64,000 nt of DNA from Lentzea sp. NEAU-D7 (lineage in GTDB: Bacteria; Actinomycetota; Actinomycetes; Mycobacteriales; Pseudonocardiaceae): NCBI RefSeq assembly GCF_026242055.1, contig NZ_JAPJDL010000002.1, positions 248,001 to 312,000 on the forward strand. Reading direction: 5' to 3'. The position numbers and the translations under genes are program-made. The notes below the pieces were generated by a model that was not told the origin of the DNA, made no database searches, and saw only the letters and a program-made list of their open reading frames with translations. Numbering within the stretch: position 1 is the stretch's first letter; each line of letters begins with the position of its first letter. This document shows, in pieces, positions 1 through 7,816 of the stretch.

Positions 1-430
1 AGAGCAGGTCGGGGGAGATGTCCTTGGGGCGCAGGGTCGGCAGGATGCCGTTGATGACCATGTGCGCGCCGACCTCGCGGGCCTTCTCCTCGGCGGAGTT
101 GAGGCTGCGGCGGACGGTCTCCTCGAAGGCCGTGATGCCCCCGCCCGCGAGCCGGCGCGGGGCCACGTTGATCTCGATGTTCCACTGGCCGAGCTCGGTC
201 ACGAAGTCCGGGTCGTCGATGACGTTCAACGCCTCGTGGTTCTTCATGGCGGGATCGCCGTGCTCGTCGATGAGGTTGATCTCGATCTCCAGGCCGGTCA
301 TCGGCCTTTCGAAGTCGAAGCGGGCCTCACGCAGCATCCGCGCGAACACGTCGAGGCATCGCCGCACCTTGGTGCGGTACCGCGTGCGGTCCTCGCGCGT
401 GAACTCGTGCTTCGCGACGTCCTCGCCCAT
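1..430 (-). CDS. GCS2-family glutamate-cysteine ligase-like protein (partial, 3' end outside window)
   Basis: The first about 143 residues read as the N-terminus of the actinobacterial carboxylate-amine ligase (glutamate-cysteine ligase type 2, GCS2) family: MGEDVAKHEFTREDRTRYR, then TGLEIEINLIDEHGDP, which carries the conserved acidic metal/ATP residues (GLEIEIN), and GQWNIEINVAPRRL. The family joins an amino acid to a glutamate gamma-carboxyl through an acyl phosphate; the substrate of this actinobacterial branch is not settled, and these organisms make mycothiol rather than glutathione. The ATG at 430 is preceded by GGGAGG about 6 nt upstream, which fixes the start. The C-terminal part is missing only because the window starts here. 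Confidence 0.85.
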   Translation of the reverse strand, partial: MGEDVAKHEFTREDRTRYRTKVRRCLDVFARMLREARFDFERPMTGLEIEINLIDEHGDPAMKNHEALNVIDDPDFVTELGQWNIEINVAPRRLAGGGITAFEETVRRSLNSAEEKAREVGAHMVINGILPTLRPKDISPDLL

Positions 431-498
431 GGTTGCCTCCCGGCGGTCGAGGGTTCACCCCACCACTGTGCACCATGGTTGATCAATCCGACACTCGT

Positions 499-525
499 GT
501 GTCCTGTTCCGGAACAACAGGACAC
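499..525. terminator. Hairpin between the PPTase and GCS2 genes
   Basis: GTGTCCTGTT (499-508) and AACAGGACAC (516-525) form a perfect 10-bp stem around a 7-nt loop, directly after the minus-strand phosphopantetheinyl transferase stop at 531. Position and symmetry suggest a terminator for that transcript. There is no strong T-tract, as is usual in actinobacteria. Confidence 0.6.
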
Positions 526-530
526 GCCCC

Positions 531-1175
531 TCACCCCCGCGCGGGCACGGCTATGGCGGTGACGAGGAGGTCGCCCTGCACGAGCCAGCGGCCGTCGAAC
601 CCGGCGATCGGGGAGTCGGGCAGCAGGATGCGCGAGTGGAACGTGCCGTCGGGGTCGAGCGTGATGTCCGCGTCCTCGAAGCCGAGCCAGCGCCGGGTGA
701 CCGGGAACCAGGCCTTGTAGGTGGTCTCCTTGGCGCTGAACAGCAACCGGTCCCAGCAGATCTTCGGGTCGTCGGCGTTCAGGCCGGCCATCCTGCCGAG
801 CTCGGCCGGGATCGCGATCGCGCCCAGCACGCCGTCCGGCGCGGGCAGGTGCGGTTCGGCGTCGATGCCGATCGTCTCGAAGTCGCTCGTCCTCGCGAGC
901 GCCGCGGCCCGGTAGCCCGCGCAGTGCGTGAGGCTGCCGACGACGCCGTCCGGCCACAGCGGCTCGCGCTTCGGGCCCGGCAGGATGGCGGCGGGGGCGA
1001 CGTCCAGCGCCCGCATGGCCTCGCGGGCGCAGGCCCGGACCGTGCCGAACTCGAACCGGCGTTTGGGCACGGCGTTGCCGAGCTGAGCCTCCTCCTCGGG
1101 GAAGAGCTCGACCGGCTCGTCGTCGTTGTACCGCTCCACCACCGCGATGGGCGCGGGAAACAGCTGTTCCAGCAC
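531..1175 (-). CDS. 4'-phosphopantetheinyl transferase (Sfp/EntD type)
   Basis: A 214-aa protein of the EntD/Sfp superfamily, which moves the phosphopantetheine arm of CoA onto carrier-protein serines of NRPS/PKS or fatty-acid systems. Visible signatures in order are GSLTHCAGYRAAA (about residue 100, substrate/CoA region), IGIDAEPH (Mg-binding acidic pair) and WDRLLFSAKETTYKAW, the KExxxKAW hallmark with the catalytic Glu. The start is GTG at 1175, immediately after the TAA of the upstream phosphoesterase (1178-1176), so the two are almost certainly co-transcribed and translationally coupled. Length is normal for the family (about 210-230 aa). No NRPS or PKS lies in the window, so the carrier protein served is unknown. 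Confidence 0.93.
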   Translation of the reverse strand: MLEQLFPAPIAVVERYNDDEPVELFPEEEAQLGNAVPKRRFEFGTVRACAREAMRALDVAPAAILPGPKREPLWPDGVVGSLTHCAGYRAAALARTSDFETIGIDAEPHLPAPDGVLGAIAIPAELGRMAGLNADDPKICWDRLLFSAKETTYKAWFPVTRRWLGFEDADITLDPDGTFHSRILLPDSPIAGFDGRWLVQGDLLVTAIAVPARG

Positions 1176-1994
1176 TTATGACTCCCGCAGCACGTCGTGC
1201 AGCTTCACCTGGGTGGTGCCGCGTGGTTTCCACTCGCGCGGGTAGCCGAGCGAGACCTCGTCGAACCGCACGCCGTCGTAGACCGTCGTGCGGGGGATGT
1301 GCAGGTGGCCGTAGACCATCTCGACCGCGTTGAACCTGCGGTGCCAGTCCGCGGTCAGCGTCGTGCCGCACCAGAGCGCGAACTCCGGGTAGCGCAGCAC
1401 GAACGTGGGGTCGCGGACGAGCGGGTAGTGGTTGATCAGCACGGTCGGCCCGCTGATCTGGGCGAGCCGCTCCTCGGTCTCCCGCACGCGCGCCTCGCAC
1501 CACGCCTCGCGCGACGGGTACGGGTCGGGGTGCAGGAAGTACTCGTCCGTGCACACCACCCCCGCCTCGTGCGCGATGGCGAGGGCCGACTGCACGTCCG
1601 TGGCACCCTGCGGCCGGAAGGAGTAGTCGTAGCCCAGGAAGAGCGGACAGACCGTGACCGGTCCCTTCGGGCCGTCGAACGTGACGTACGGGTCCTCCGG
1701 CGTGATCACGTCGAGGCTGCGGCACAGCTCCACGAGCTGCTTGTAGCGCATCTCGCCGCGGGACTGGTTGGAGTCGTCCTTGGTGGTCCAGAGCTCGTGG
1801 TTGCCCGGCGACCAGATCACCCTGGCGAACTTCGGGCGCAGCGTCCGCAGCGTCCATTCGATCGAGTCGAACTTCTCCGCGACGTCCCCGGCGATGATCA
1901 GCCAGTCAGCCGGGTCCGGCGGGGCGATCGCCGCCACGACGTCGCGGTTGTCCTGGTAGGAGACGTGCAGGTCGCTGGTGGCCAAGAGCTTCAC
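1176..1994 (-). CDS. Calcineurin-like metallophosphoesterase
   Basis: A 272-aa protein with the full metal-binding set of the calcineurin-like fold: DLHVSYQDN (DxH), GDVAEK (GD), GNHELW (GNHE), INHYPL and YGHLHIPRT (GHLH). The predicted role is metal-dependent phosphoester hydrolysis; the substrate cannot be read from the sequence. It is the promoter-proximal gene of a two-gene unit with the phosphopantetheinyl transferase, a pairing common in actinobacteria. The start codon is GTG at 1994; no Shine-Dalgarno is present, but TACCGT lies 7 nt upstream, suggesting a leaderless message. Confidence 0.92.
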   Translation of the reverse strand: MKLLATSDLHVSYQDNRDVVAAIAPPDPADWLIIAGDVAEKFDSIEWTLRTLRPKFARVIWSPGNHELWTTKDDSNQSRGEMRYKQLVELCRSLDVITPEDPYVTFDGPKGPVTVCPLFLGYDYSFRPQGATDVQSALAIAHEAGVVCTDEYFLHPDPYPSREAWCEARVRETEERLAQISGPTVLINHYPLVRDPTFVLRYPEFALWCGTTLTADWHRRFNAVEMVYGHLHIPRTTVYDGVRFDEVSLGYPREWKPRGTTQVKLHDVLRES

Positions 1995-2247
1995 GTCCTC
2001 GACGGTAACCGGGGCGTCAACGGTGGATCACCACGACCGCGACACCACCCGATCGTGAGAGCGGTACCACGACCGGTTATCCGTTCGTCGCAGACAGTGC
2101 GCCACTCGTCTCAACAGGGCGGGCCGCGCATCGCCACGGCGCAGCCGCTCATCGCCTTTTATGGCCTACCTACTTACCCGTTTTCGGGCCGCTTTCTTAC
2201 TGTGAGCGCTGTCACCTGACGGAAAAGTCCTGGCGGAGGACCACACC
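1995..2247. other. Intergenic region between divergent phosphoesterase and transposase-fusion genes
   Basis: This 253-bp stretch is locally more A/T-rich near 2150-2210. It contains GGCGGAGG about 8 nt before the ATG at 2248, a good ribosome site, and a CGTCTCAACAGG element at 2107-2118 that resembles the tandem CGTCTCAACTGGC pair at 9491-9519. No RNA gene or clear operator was recognised. Confidence 0.4.
2002..2007 (-). promoter_or_regulatory. TACCGT -10-like box, leaderless start of the metallophosphoesterase
   Basis: On the minus strand TACCGT ends 7 nt before the GTG at 1994. There is no convincing -35 or ribosome site. It fits the TANNNT-N6-9-start pattern repeated at several other genes in this window. 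A single match is weak evidence; the recurrence is the argument. Confidence 0.5.
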
Positions 2248-3021
2248 ATGACCGACTCGCAGTTCGCTCGCACCCCGGACCCGCGCCTCGCGCGCCAGGT
2301 CCCGCCCCGTCAGGTGCCAGGGCGCCCCGTCGTTCCACCACGCCAGGTCCCGCCGCGCCAGGCGGCCGTGGGCCAGGCCCCGGTCCGCTACGGCCAGCCC
2401 GTGGACCCGCGCCTGGCGGCCAACCCGTCGTTCCGCCGCACCGTGGGCGCCGAGATCACGCGCCACGCCCAGCAGCACCAGGCCTACGCCGTCCCCCAGC
2501 GCCGCACCACGGCCGAGGACACGGCCCTGGCCACCCTGCTCCGCTCCCGCCAGCGCGCAGAGTCCACCCGCCAGGACCCGCGCCCGGCCGACATGACGCC
2601 CCGGGACTCCTGGATGCGCACGTCCGCGTGGCAGCCGGAGCAGGAACCCGGCCGCGGTGACGTCATCGAACAGCTCTCGTCCCGCCTGGTGTCCGCGAAC
2701 CTGTGGGCCGTCGTCGAACCGCTGATCCCACCGGCCAAGGTGCGCCGCCAGGGCGGCGGGCGCGGCCGCGTCTGCAACCGGTCGGTGTTCACCGCGATCG
2801 TGTTCGTGCTGACCTCCGGGTGCGCCTGGCGGCACCTGCCGGCTTCGTTCGGGGTGACCGTGCCGACCGTGCACCGCCGGTTCCAGGAGTGGACCGACCT
2901 GGGACTTTGGGTCCGGCTTCGTCGCGCCGCTGTTGAGGGGGCTTGCGGGGCGGACGAGCTGGACTGGGTTCGGGCCGTGCTGGACGCCGCGGATCGTCGG
3001 GCTGCCAAGGCTGCCAGCTGA
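2248..3021 (+). CDS. Chimeric protein: Pro/Arg/Gln-rich N-terminus fused to IS5-type transposase N-terminal half (DUF4096)
   Basis: A 257-aa frame. Residues 1 to about 138 are low-complexity, rich in P, R, Q and V (RQVPPRQVPGRPVVPPRQ), and unlike any transposase. From about residue 140 it becomes a clear IS4/IS5-type DUF4096 domain: LWAVVEPLIPPAKVRRQGGG, VFTAIVFVLTSGCAWRHLPA, VPTVHRRFQEW, then LDWVRAVLDAADRRAAK. In intact IS5-type transposases this point leads into the catalytic DDE half. Here a stop follows at once and no DDE half is seen downstream, so it cannot be an active transposase on its own. The ATG has a good GGAGG site. It may be an old insertion captured into a host gene, or a domesticated DNA-binding domain. 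Function unknown. Confidence 0.7.
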   Translation: MTDSQFARTPDPRLARQVPPRQVPGRPVVPPRQVPPRQAAVGQAPVRYGQPVDPRLAANPSFRRTVGAEITRHAQQHQAYAVPQRRTTAEDTALATLLRSRQRAESTRQDPRPADMTPRDSWMRTSAWQPEQEPGRGDVIEQLSSRLVSANLWAVVEPLIPPAKVRRQGGGRGRVCNRSVFTAIVFVLTSGCAWRHLPASFGVTVPTVHRRFQEWTDLGLWVRLRRAAVEGACGADELDWVRAVLDAADRRAAKAAS

Positions 3022-3154
3022 GGGTCGTGTTCGGCTTCGCCGGAGTCACCCTGCGGAAGGGTGGCTCCGGCGTTTGTTGGTCGGGTGGGGGCTGGGGGGA
3101 CCGCTTGTCGCGGGGATGTGCGATGAGTGGTCGCTGAGGGCGGCCGGCGGGGTG

Positions 3155-3600
3155 GCCTCGGGTGGTTGGCGCCGGTTTGGGCGGGGTGGCCGCCTGCTGG
3201 GCAGTCGCCTTGGGTGGGTTGGCATCTCGTGCGGGTCGGCTTGCGTTGGCTTGTCGCCGGTTCCAGCGGGGTGGTCGCCTGTGCGGTCACGTCACCTTGC
3301 GAGGGCTTGCGGGTTGGCACTGGTGCGGGTCGGTTTGCGTTGGTTGGTGGGCGGTTCCGGCGGGGTGGTCACCTGCCGTGCGCTCTGGTCACCTTGCGAG
3401 GGCTTGCGGGTTGGCACCGGTGCGGGTCGGTTTGCGTTGGTTGGTGGCGGTTCCAGCGGGGTGGTCACCTGCCGGGCGGGCGGTCACCTTGCGAGGGTTT
3501 GCGGGTTGGCACCGGTGCGGGTCGGTTTGCGTTAGCTGGCGCCGGTTCCAGCGGGGTGGTCACCTGTGCGGTCACGTCACCTTGCGTGGGTGGTTGGTCG
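3155..3600. repeat. Tandem repeat array A (about 95-bp units)
   Basis: Units starting GCGGGTCGG recur at 3231, 3325, 3422 and 3517 (spacings 94, 97 and 95 bp), each followed by TTGCGTTGG, GGTTCCAGCGGGGTGGTC and CACCTTGCGAGGG. A more diverged unit precedes them (about 3155-3230) and the last is cut short near 3600. Unit lengths are not multiples of three and all frames shift between copies, so the open frames here are by-products of G-rich repeats. No similarity to a protein family was recognised. Confidence 0.85.
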
Positions 3601-3644
3601 GGCAGTACCGGGCCGGTGCCGGTCATCGCCGCTGCGCGTCGATA

Positions 3645-3769
3645 GCGATTGGGGCTTGACCTTGAGCCTCTGGCGGGATGCTTGACGGCCGGAAAAGGCC
3701 GGGCTGAAAAGCGCCCGGCCGTGCCCATGAGGGGAGCATCCCGCCCCCTCAAGGTCAAGCCCCAATCGC
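3645..3769. repeat. 125-bp imperfect palindrome with nested hairpin
   Basis: Outer arms 3645-3666 and 3748-3769 are perfect 22-nt reverse complements (GCGATTGGGGCTTGACC... against ...GGTCAAGCCCCAATCGC). Inside, GGCGGGATGCT and AGCATCCCGCC pair, and at the centre GGCCGGGC (3697-3704) pairs with GCCCGGCC (3713-3720) around an 8-nt loop. The element sits exactly between the two tandem-repeat arrays. It resembles a nonautonomous MITE/REP-like element or a strong structured RNA or terminator. No target-site duplication was identified. Confidence 0.8.
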
Positions 3770-3815
3770 CGTCGGGGTTGCGCCACCACCGCTTGACCAG
3801 CAGGCCTTAGTTCAC

Positions 3816-4355
3816 ACGCCTCGGCTTCGCCATTGGTGTGGGTGGCAGGGCGGCTCGGCTCCGCCATTGCCCTGCACGTCTGGAGGGACGCCTCGGCTTC
3901 GCCGTTGCGTTGGGCGGCAGGGCGGCTCGGCTCCGCCGTCGCCCTGCGCGCATGGTGGGACGCCTCGGCTCCGCCGTAGCCGTGGGTGGCACGGTGGCTC
4001 GGCTTCGCCGTTGCGTTTCGCGCGGAAGGACGCCCCGGCTTCGCCTTTGCCGTGGCGGCAGGGCAGCCCGGTCCCACTGTCGCTCTTCGCGTGTGGAGGG
4101 ACGGCCCGGCCTCCGCGGCATCGCCGTGGGTGGCTGGGGTGTTTCGGCGTGGTCGTTGCCCTGGCGCGTGGCGGGGCGCCTTGGGTTCGTCTTTGCCGTG
4201 AGCGGCAGGGCGGCCCCGCCATGCCGTTGCCCTCCTTGTGAGGGAGGCTTCGGCTCCGCCATTGCCGCGGCACAGGTGGCGCGGTGTCGCCGGTGCCGAT
4301 TGTGGCGGAGGGACGCCTCGGCCGCGCCGTTGCGTAGGGCGGCAGGGGTGTTGGT
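3816..4355. repeat. Tandem repeat array B (about 72-bp units)
   Basis: A second, unrelated array. The phrase ACGCCTCGGCTTCGCC or close variants recurs at about 3816, 3888, 3960, 4030, 4101, 4176, 4245 and 4313, giving periods of 72, 72, 70, 71, 75, 69 and 68 bp. Within units, GGCAGGGCGGCTCGGCTCCGCC alternates with GGCTTCGCCGTTGCG. Copies decay toward the sensor-kinase end. Because 72 bp is 24 codons, long repetitive frames appear on both strands; later periods break the frame and composition is dominated by Pro/Arg/Gly, so no coding is proposed. Confidence 0.85.
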
Positions 4356-4463
4356 CGGGCGGAGGGGTGCGGGACGGTTTGCTTCGCGGAAGTGTCGGAC
4401 CTCGTCGGTACCTTGGGTCGCGGGGGAGCCGGAATCCGAGGGGACCCCTGCGGGAGCGTGCGG

Positions 4464-5639
4464 TCACATGCCGTTGATGCCCGCGTGGTACTTCGGCACC
4501 CGCACGGTGATCTTCGTGCCCAGCCCGCAGGCGGTCTCCACGACCAGGCCGTACTCGTCGCCGTAGACGCGGCGGAGTCGTTCGTCGATGTTGCCGAGGC
4601 CTATTCCGGCGGACTCGTCCACCTGGCCGGCGAGGGTGCGGCGGAGTTTCTCCGGGTCCATGCCGATGCCGTCGTCCTCGATCGTGATGTGGGCCTCGGC
4701 GCCGCCGTCGTTCGCGTAGATCTGGATGTGGCCCGGTTCCACCTTGCCCTCCATGCCGTGGCGGACCGCGTTCTCCACTAGAGGTTGCAGGCAGAGGAAC
4801 GGGACGGTCACCGGGAGGACCTCGGGTGCCACCTGCAGGGTGACCTTCAGGCGTTCGCCGAAGCGGGCTCGTTCCAGGGCCAGGTACTGGTCGATGGAGC
4901 GCAGCTCCTCGGCGAGGGTGGTGAAGTCGCCGTGGCGGCGGAAGGAGTAGCGGGTGAAGTCCGCGAAGTCCAGGAGCAGGGTTCTGGCCCGTTCCGGGTT
5001 GGTGCGGACGTAGGAGGCGATGGCCGAGAGCGAGTTGTAGATGAAGTGCGGGGAGATCTGGGCTCGCAGGGCGCGCACTTCTGCTTCGACCAGGCGGGTT
5101 CGGGAGCGGTCCAGCTCGGCCAGCTCCAGCTGGCCCGCCGCCCAGCGGGCGACCTGGTTCGTCGCGCGGACGAGGCCCGCTGAGGCTTCGCGGGAGTAGG
5201 CGGCCAGGGTGCCGACCACGCGGCCCTCGACGGTCAGGGGTGCGACCACGGCGCAGTTGATCGGGCAGTTCGGTTCGGCGCAGCGTATGTCGAACGCCTG
5301 GGTGCGGCCGGTCAGGAAGACGTCCTCGGCCTGGGTCATGGCGTCGGCCGCGTGGTGGTCGGAGACGCCTTCCCAGGCGACGACCTCCGTCTCGTCGGTC
5401 AGCGCCAGCGCCGGGGTGTCCAGCAACGTCCGGAGGTGCCGCGCCGACTTCTTCGCCGCGTCCGGGACGAGGCCCGCGCGCAGCGGGGGTGCGGCGGACC
5501 AGGCCGTGTGGAGGGTCTCGTAGGTGACGCGCTGGGCTTCGGTCGAGAGCGACTGCTTGTTGCGCGTGCCCCGCCACAGGACGAGGACGGCCGCTCCGCC
5601 GACGACCAGGATCGCGGCGGCGGTGAGGAAGTCTTGCAT
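4464..5639 (-). CDS. LytS/YehU-type sensor histidine kinase with GAF domain
   Basis: A 391-aa protein with one N-terminal membrane segment (residues 5-23), a GAF-like sensory domain (about 60-160), a His_kinase (LytS-type) box QISPHFIYNSLSAI with phospho-acceptor His198, and an HATPase with PLVENAVRHG (N box), EDDGIGM and GIGLGN (G boxes). It should phosphorylate the LytTR regulator encoded at the other end of the same operon. The GAF domain contains a Cys cluster, C120-x4-C125-x3-C129, a possible redox or metal handle (inference). It is the last gene of the unit, 33 bp after the symporter. The signal is unknown; the linked symporter suggests a carboxylate. Confidence 0.92.
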   Translation of the reverse strand: MQDFLTAAAILVVGGAAVLVLWRGTRNKQSLSTEAQRVTYETLHTAWSAAPPLRAGLVPDAAKKSARHLRTLLDTPALALTDETEVVAWEGVSDHHAADAMTQAEDVFLTGRTQAFDIRCAEPNCPINCAVVAPLTVEGRVVGTLAAYSREASAGLVRATNQVARWAAGQLELAELDRSRTRLVEAEVRALRAQISPHFIYNSLSAIASYVRTNPERARTLLLDFADFTRYSFRRHGDFTTLAEELRSIDQYLALERARFGERLKVTLQVAPEVLPVTVPFLCLQPLVENAVRHGMEGKVEPGHIQIYANDGGAEAHITIEDDGIGMDPEKLRRTLAGQVDESAGIGLGNIDERLRRVYGDEYGLVVETACGLGTKITVRVPKYHAGINGM

Positions 5640-5672
5640 GGGCGCGTCACCTTCTAGTGGTGTGGCTCGACA

Positions 5673-7418
5673 CTAGCTTCGCTCGTCGGCCGAGGAGGAG
5701 GAGCCGGAGCCGTCCAGCCCGAGGTTCTCGGGGGCGTGGAGCTTGACCATCGTGCGCTGCACTCCCGACGGCAGGTGCCGGGGGGTGAGCAGCGAGACGA
5801 CGTACATCACCGTGAAACCGAGCGGGACCGTCCACGCGGCCGGGCGCGACAGCAGGATCTCGTACCAGGCGTCGCCGGTGTCGGTGAACATCGTGACGAG
5901 ACCCGCGGTCAGCGCCGGGACGCCGCCCGCGAGCATGCCGGCGATGGCACCGGCCTTCGTGATGCGACTCGACCAGATGCCCAGCATCAGCAACGGGCAC
6001 AACGACGACGCCGCCACCGCGAACGCCAGGCCGACCATGTCCGCGACGGGCATGCCGGTGGAGATGAACGTCATCGCCAGCGGCACGAGGCCCGCGAGCA
6101 CCGTGGAGATCCGGAAACCGCGCACGCCGCCCAGGCGCAGCACGTCCTGCGACAGCACGCCCGCCAGCGACACCACGAGGCCCGACGACGTGGAGAGGAA
6201 CGCCGCGAAGGCCCCACCCGCCACCAGCGCGCCCAGCAACTGGCCGCCAACGCCCTCGATCATCCGAGTCGGCAGCACTAGCACCACGGCGTCGGTCTGG
6301 CCGGTCATCAACAGCTCCGGTGTGTACAGGCGGCCCAGAGCGCCGTACATCGGCGGCATCAGGTAGAAGACGGACAGCAGGCCCAGCACGATCAACGTGG
6401 TGCGGCGCGCGGCCGTGCCGTTCGGGTTCGTGTAGAAGCGCACGATCACGTGCGGCAGGCCCATGGTGCCCAGGAACGTCGCGATGATGAGCGAATACGC
6501 GCCGTACAACGGGAAGTCCTGGCCGCTCGACATCGGCAGCGACCACATCTCGTTGGTGTTGTGCGCCATTGTGGACAGATGCGGGACCGGTGCGTCCTTC
6601 GGGAACGTGAACTCCGAGCCCTGCCCGATGCGGTGGTAGCCCTCGGTCAGCACCACACCGGTGTTCTCGACGCGTGCGCCGTCGATCTCGCCGGTGCCCC
6701 TGACGAAGACGGACCTCTCGGCGTGGATCGTGGTCGGGCGCTGGAACGAGACCTCGGTGTCCTGCCGGAAGACCGGGTACTCGGGCCTGGTCAGCGAGTC
6801 GGAACCGCGCACCTGCCACGCGACGACCAGGAACACGATCGGCACGGCGATCGCGGTGAGCTTGAGCCAGTACTGGAACGCCTGCACGAACGTGATCGAC
6901 CGCATCCCGCCCGACATCACGTTCACGGTCACGACCGCCGTGACGATCAGCGCGCCCACCCAGTCCGGCGCGCCCGTCACCGTGTTCAGCGTCAGGCCCG
7001 CGCCCTCCAGCTGGGGCAGCAGGTACAGCCAGCCGATCGCCAGCGCCAGGATCGACGCGACCGCGCGCACGCCGCGGGACCGGAAGCGGGCCTCGGCGAA
7101 GTCCGGCAGCGTGTAGGCACCGGAACGCCGCAGCGGCGCCGCGACCATCGTCAGCAGCACGAGGTACCCGGCGGTGTAGCCGACCGGGAACCACAGCATG
7201 TCCGGCCCGTAGGCGAAGATCAGCCCGGCGATGCCGACGAACGACGCGGCCGAGAGGTACTCGCCGCCGATCGCCGAGGCGTTCCACCACGGCGAGACGG
7301 TGCGCGAGGCGACGTAGAAGTCGGACGTGGTGCGGGAGACGCGCAGTCCGTAGGTGCCGACCAGGATCGTGCCCAGTGCGACGACCAGCACCGCCACGAC
7401 GGCGTAACCACTCGTCAT
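5673..7418 (-). CDS. Sodium:solute symporter (SSS family), cation/acetate symporter-like
   Basis: A 581-aa, about 13-TM SSS transporter. The N-terminus TSDFYVASRTVSPWWNASAI followed by GGEYLSAASFVG is the ActP/MctC signature, and GLPHVIVRFYTNPN with SGLVVSLAGVLSQDVLR are typical of acetate and monocarboxylate permeases. It carries an unusual hydrophilic insert at about residues 225-310, predicted extracytoplasmic and longer than in E. coli ActP. Its ATG overlaps the stop of the preceding small membrane gene by 4 nt. Substrate is inferred as a short monocarboxylate such as acetate, pyruvate or propionate. Confidence 0.9.
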   Translation of the reverse strand: MTSGYAVVAVLVVALGTILVGTYGLRVSRTTSDFYVASRTVSPWWNASAIGGEYLSAASFVGIAGLIFAYGPDMLWFPVGYTAGYLVLLTMVAAPLRRSGAYTLPDFAEARFRSRGVRAVASILALAIGWLYLLPQLEGAGLTLNTVTGAPDWVGALIVTAVVTVNVMSGGMRSITFVQAFQYWLKLTAIAVPIVFLVVAWQVRGSDSLTRPEYPVFRQDTEVSFQRPTTIHAERSVFVRGTGEIDGARVENTGVVLTEGYHRIGQGSEFTFPKDAPVPHLSTMAHNTNEMWSLPMSSGQDFPLYGAYSLIIATFLGTMGLPHVIVRFYTNPNGTAARRTTLIVLGLLSVFYLMPPMYGALGRLYTPELLMTGQTDAVVLVLPTRMIEGVGGQLLGALVAGGAFAAFLSTSSGLVVSLAGVLSQDVLRLGGVRGFRISTVLAGLVPLAMTFISTGMPVADMVGLAFAVAASSLCPLLMLGIWSSRITKAGAIAGMLAGGVPALTAGLVTMFTDTGDAWYEILLSRPAAWTVPLGFTVMYVVSLLTPRHLPSGVQRTMVKLHAPENLGLDGSGSSSSADERS

Positions 7419-7816
7419 GGACGTTCGACCAGCTCCGCGAACTCGCGTTCACTGCGCTCGGCCTGCCGCACGTAGAACCAGCCGGCCAGCAGCAGCATCG
7501 GGCACGTCGCCACGCACAGCAGGAACCACGGCAGCCCGAGCCCGAGGATCCGGAACTTGCCGAGCTCCGGATCGATCGCGAACAGCAACGGCAGCAGGGC
7601 CAGGGCCCCGGTCGCCACCAGGCACACCGACAGGCCCAGCCGCCGTTGCGCCCGGATCAGCGTGCGCATGTAGACGGCGCCGAGCTCGCTCTGCTCGTTG
7701 ATCTCGCGCGTGCCCGAGTACGGGCGGCGCGCACGGGGCGCCCGCGTGCGCGGGCTCGTCACCACCACGCGCTGGGTCGGCTTCTCCACCGGCCTCCGGG
7801 GTGGCGGCGTCGTCAC
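7415..7816 (-). CDS. DUF485-like small membrane protein (symporter partner)
   Basis: A 133-aa protein with a Pro/Arg-rich cytoplasmic N-terminus (residues 1-35) and two membrane segments (about 63-82 and 92-112), with LGLPWFLLCVATCPMLLLAGWFYVRQAERSE across the second. DUF485 (YjcH) proteins sit next to acetate symporters such as ActP, and this gene overlaps both neighbours by 4 nt, so it is almost surely co-translated with the transporter. It is longer at the N-terminus than YjcH. Its role in transport is not established; assembly or regulation of the symporter is inferred. Confidence 0.8.
   Translation of the reverse strand: MTTPPPRRPVEKPTQRVVVTSPRTRAPRARRPYSGTREINEQSELGAVYMRTLIRAQRRLGLSVCLVATGALALLPLLFAIDPELGKFRILGLGLPWFLLCVATCPMLLLAGWFYVRQAERSEREFAELVERP

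Larger units (their letters stand above)
3022..4463. other. 1.4-kb gene-free repeat island
   Basis: Between the transposase-fusion gene and the LytS-like kinase no credible gene was found. The stretch consists of array A, the 125-bp palindrome, array B and short linkers. Position 4360-4463 holds no recognisable hairpin terminator for the kinase gene ending at 4464. Confidence 0.75.

Noticed and set aside
3155-4355. CRISPR array in the repeat island
   Set aside because: Repeats are directly adjoining and long, with no unique spacers, and no cas genes are present.
3127-4566. Several repetitive Arg/Pro- or Gly/Arg-rich frames in the repeat island
   Set aside because: They are produced by the tandem DNA repeats, shift frame between copies and have no ribosome sites or homologous domains.
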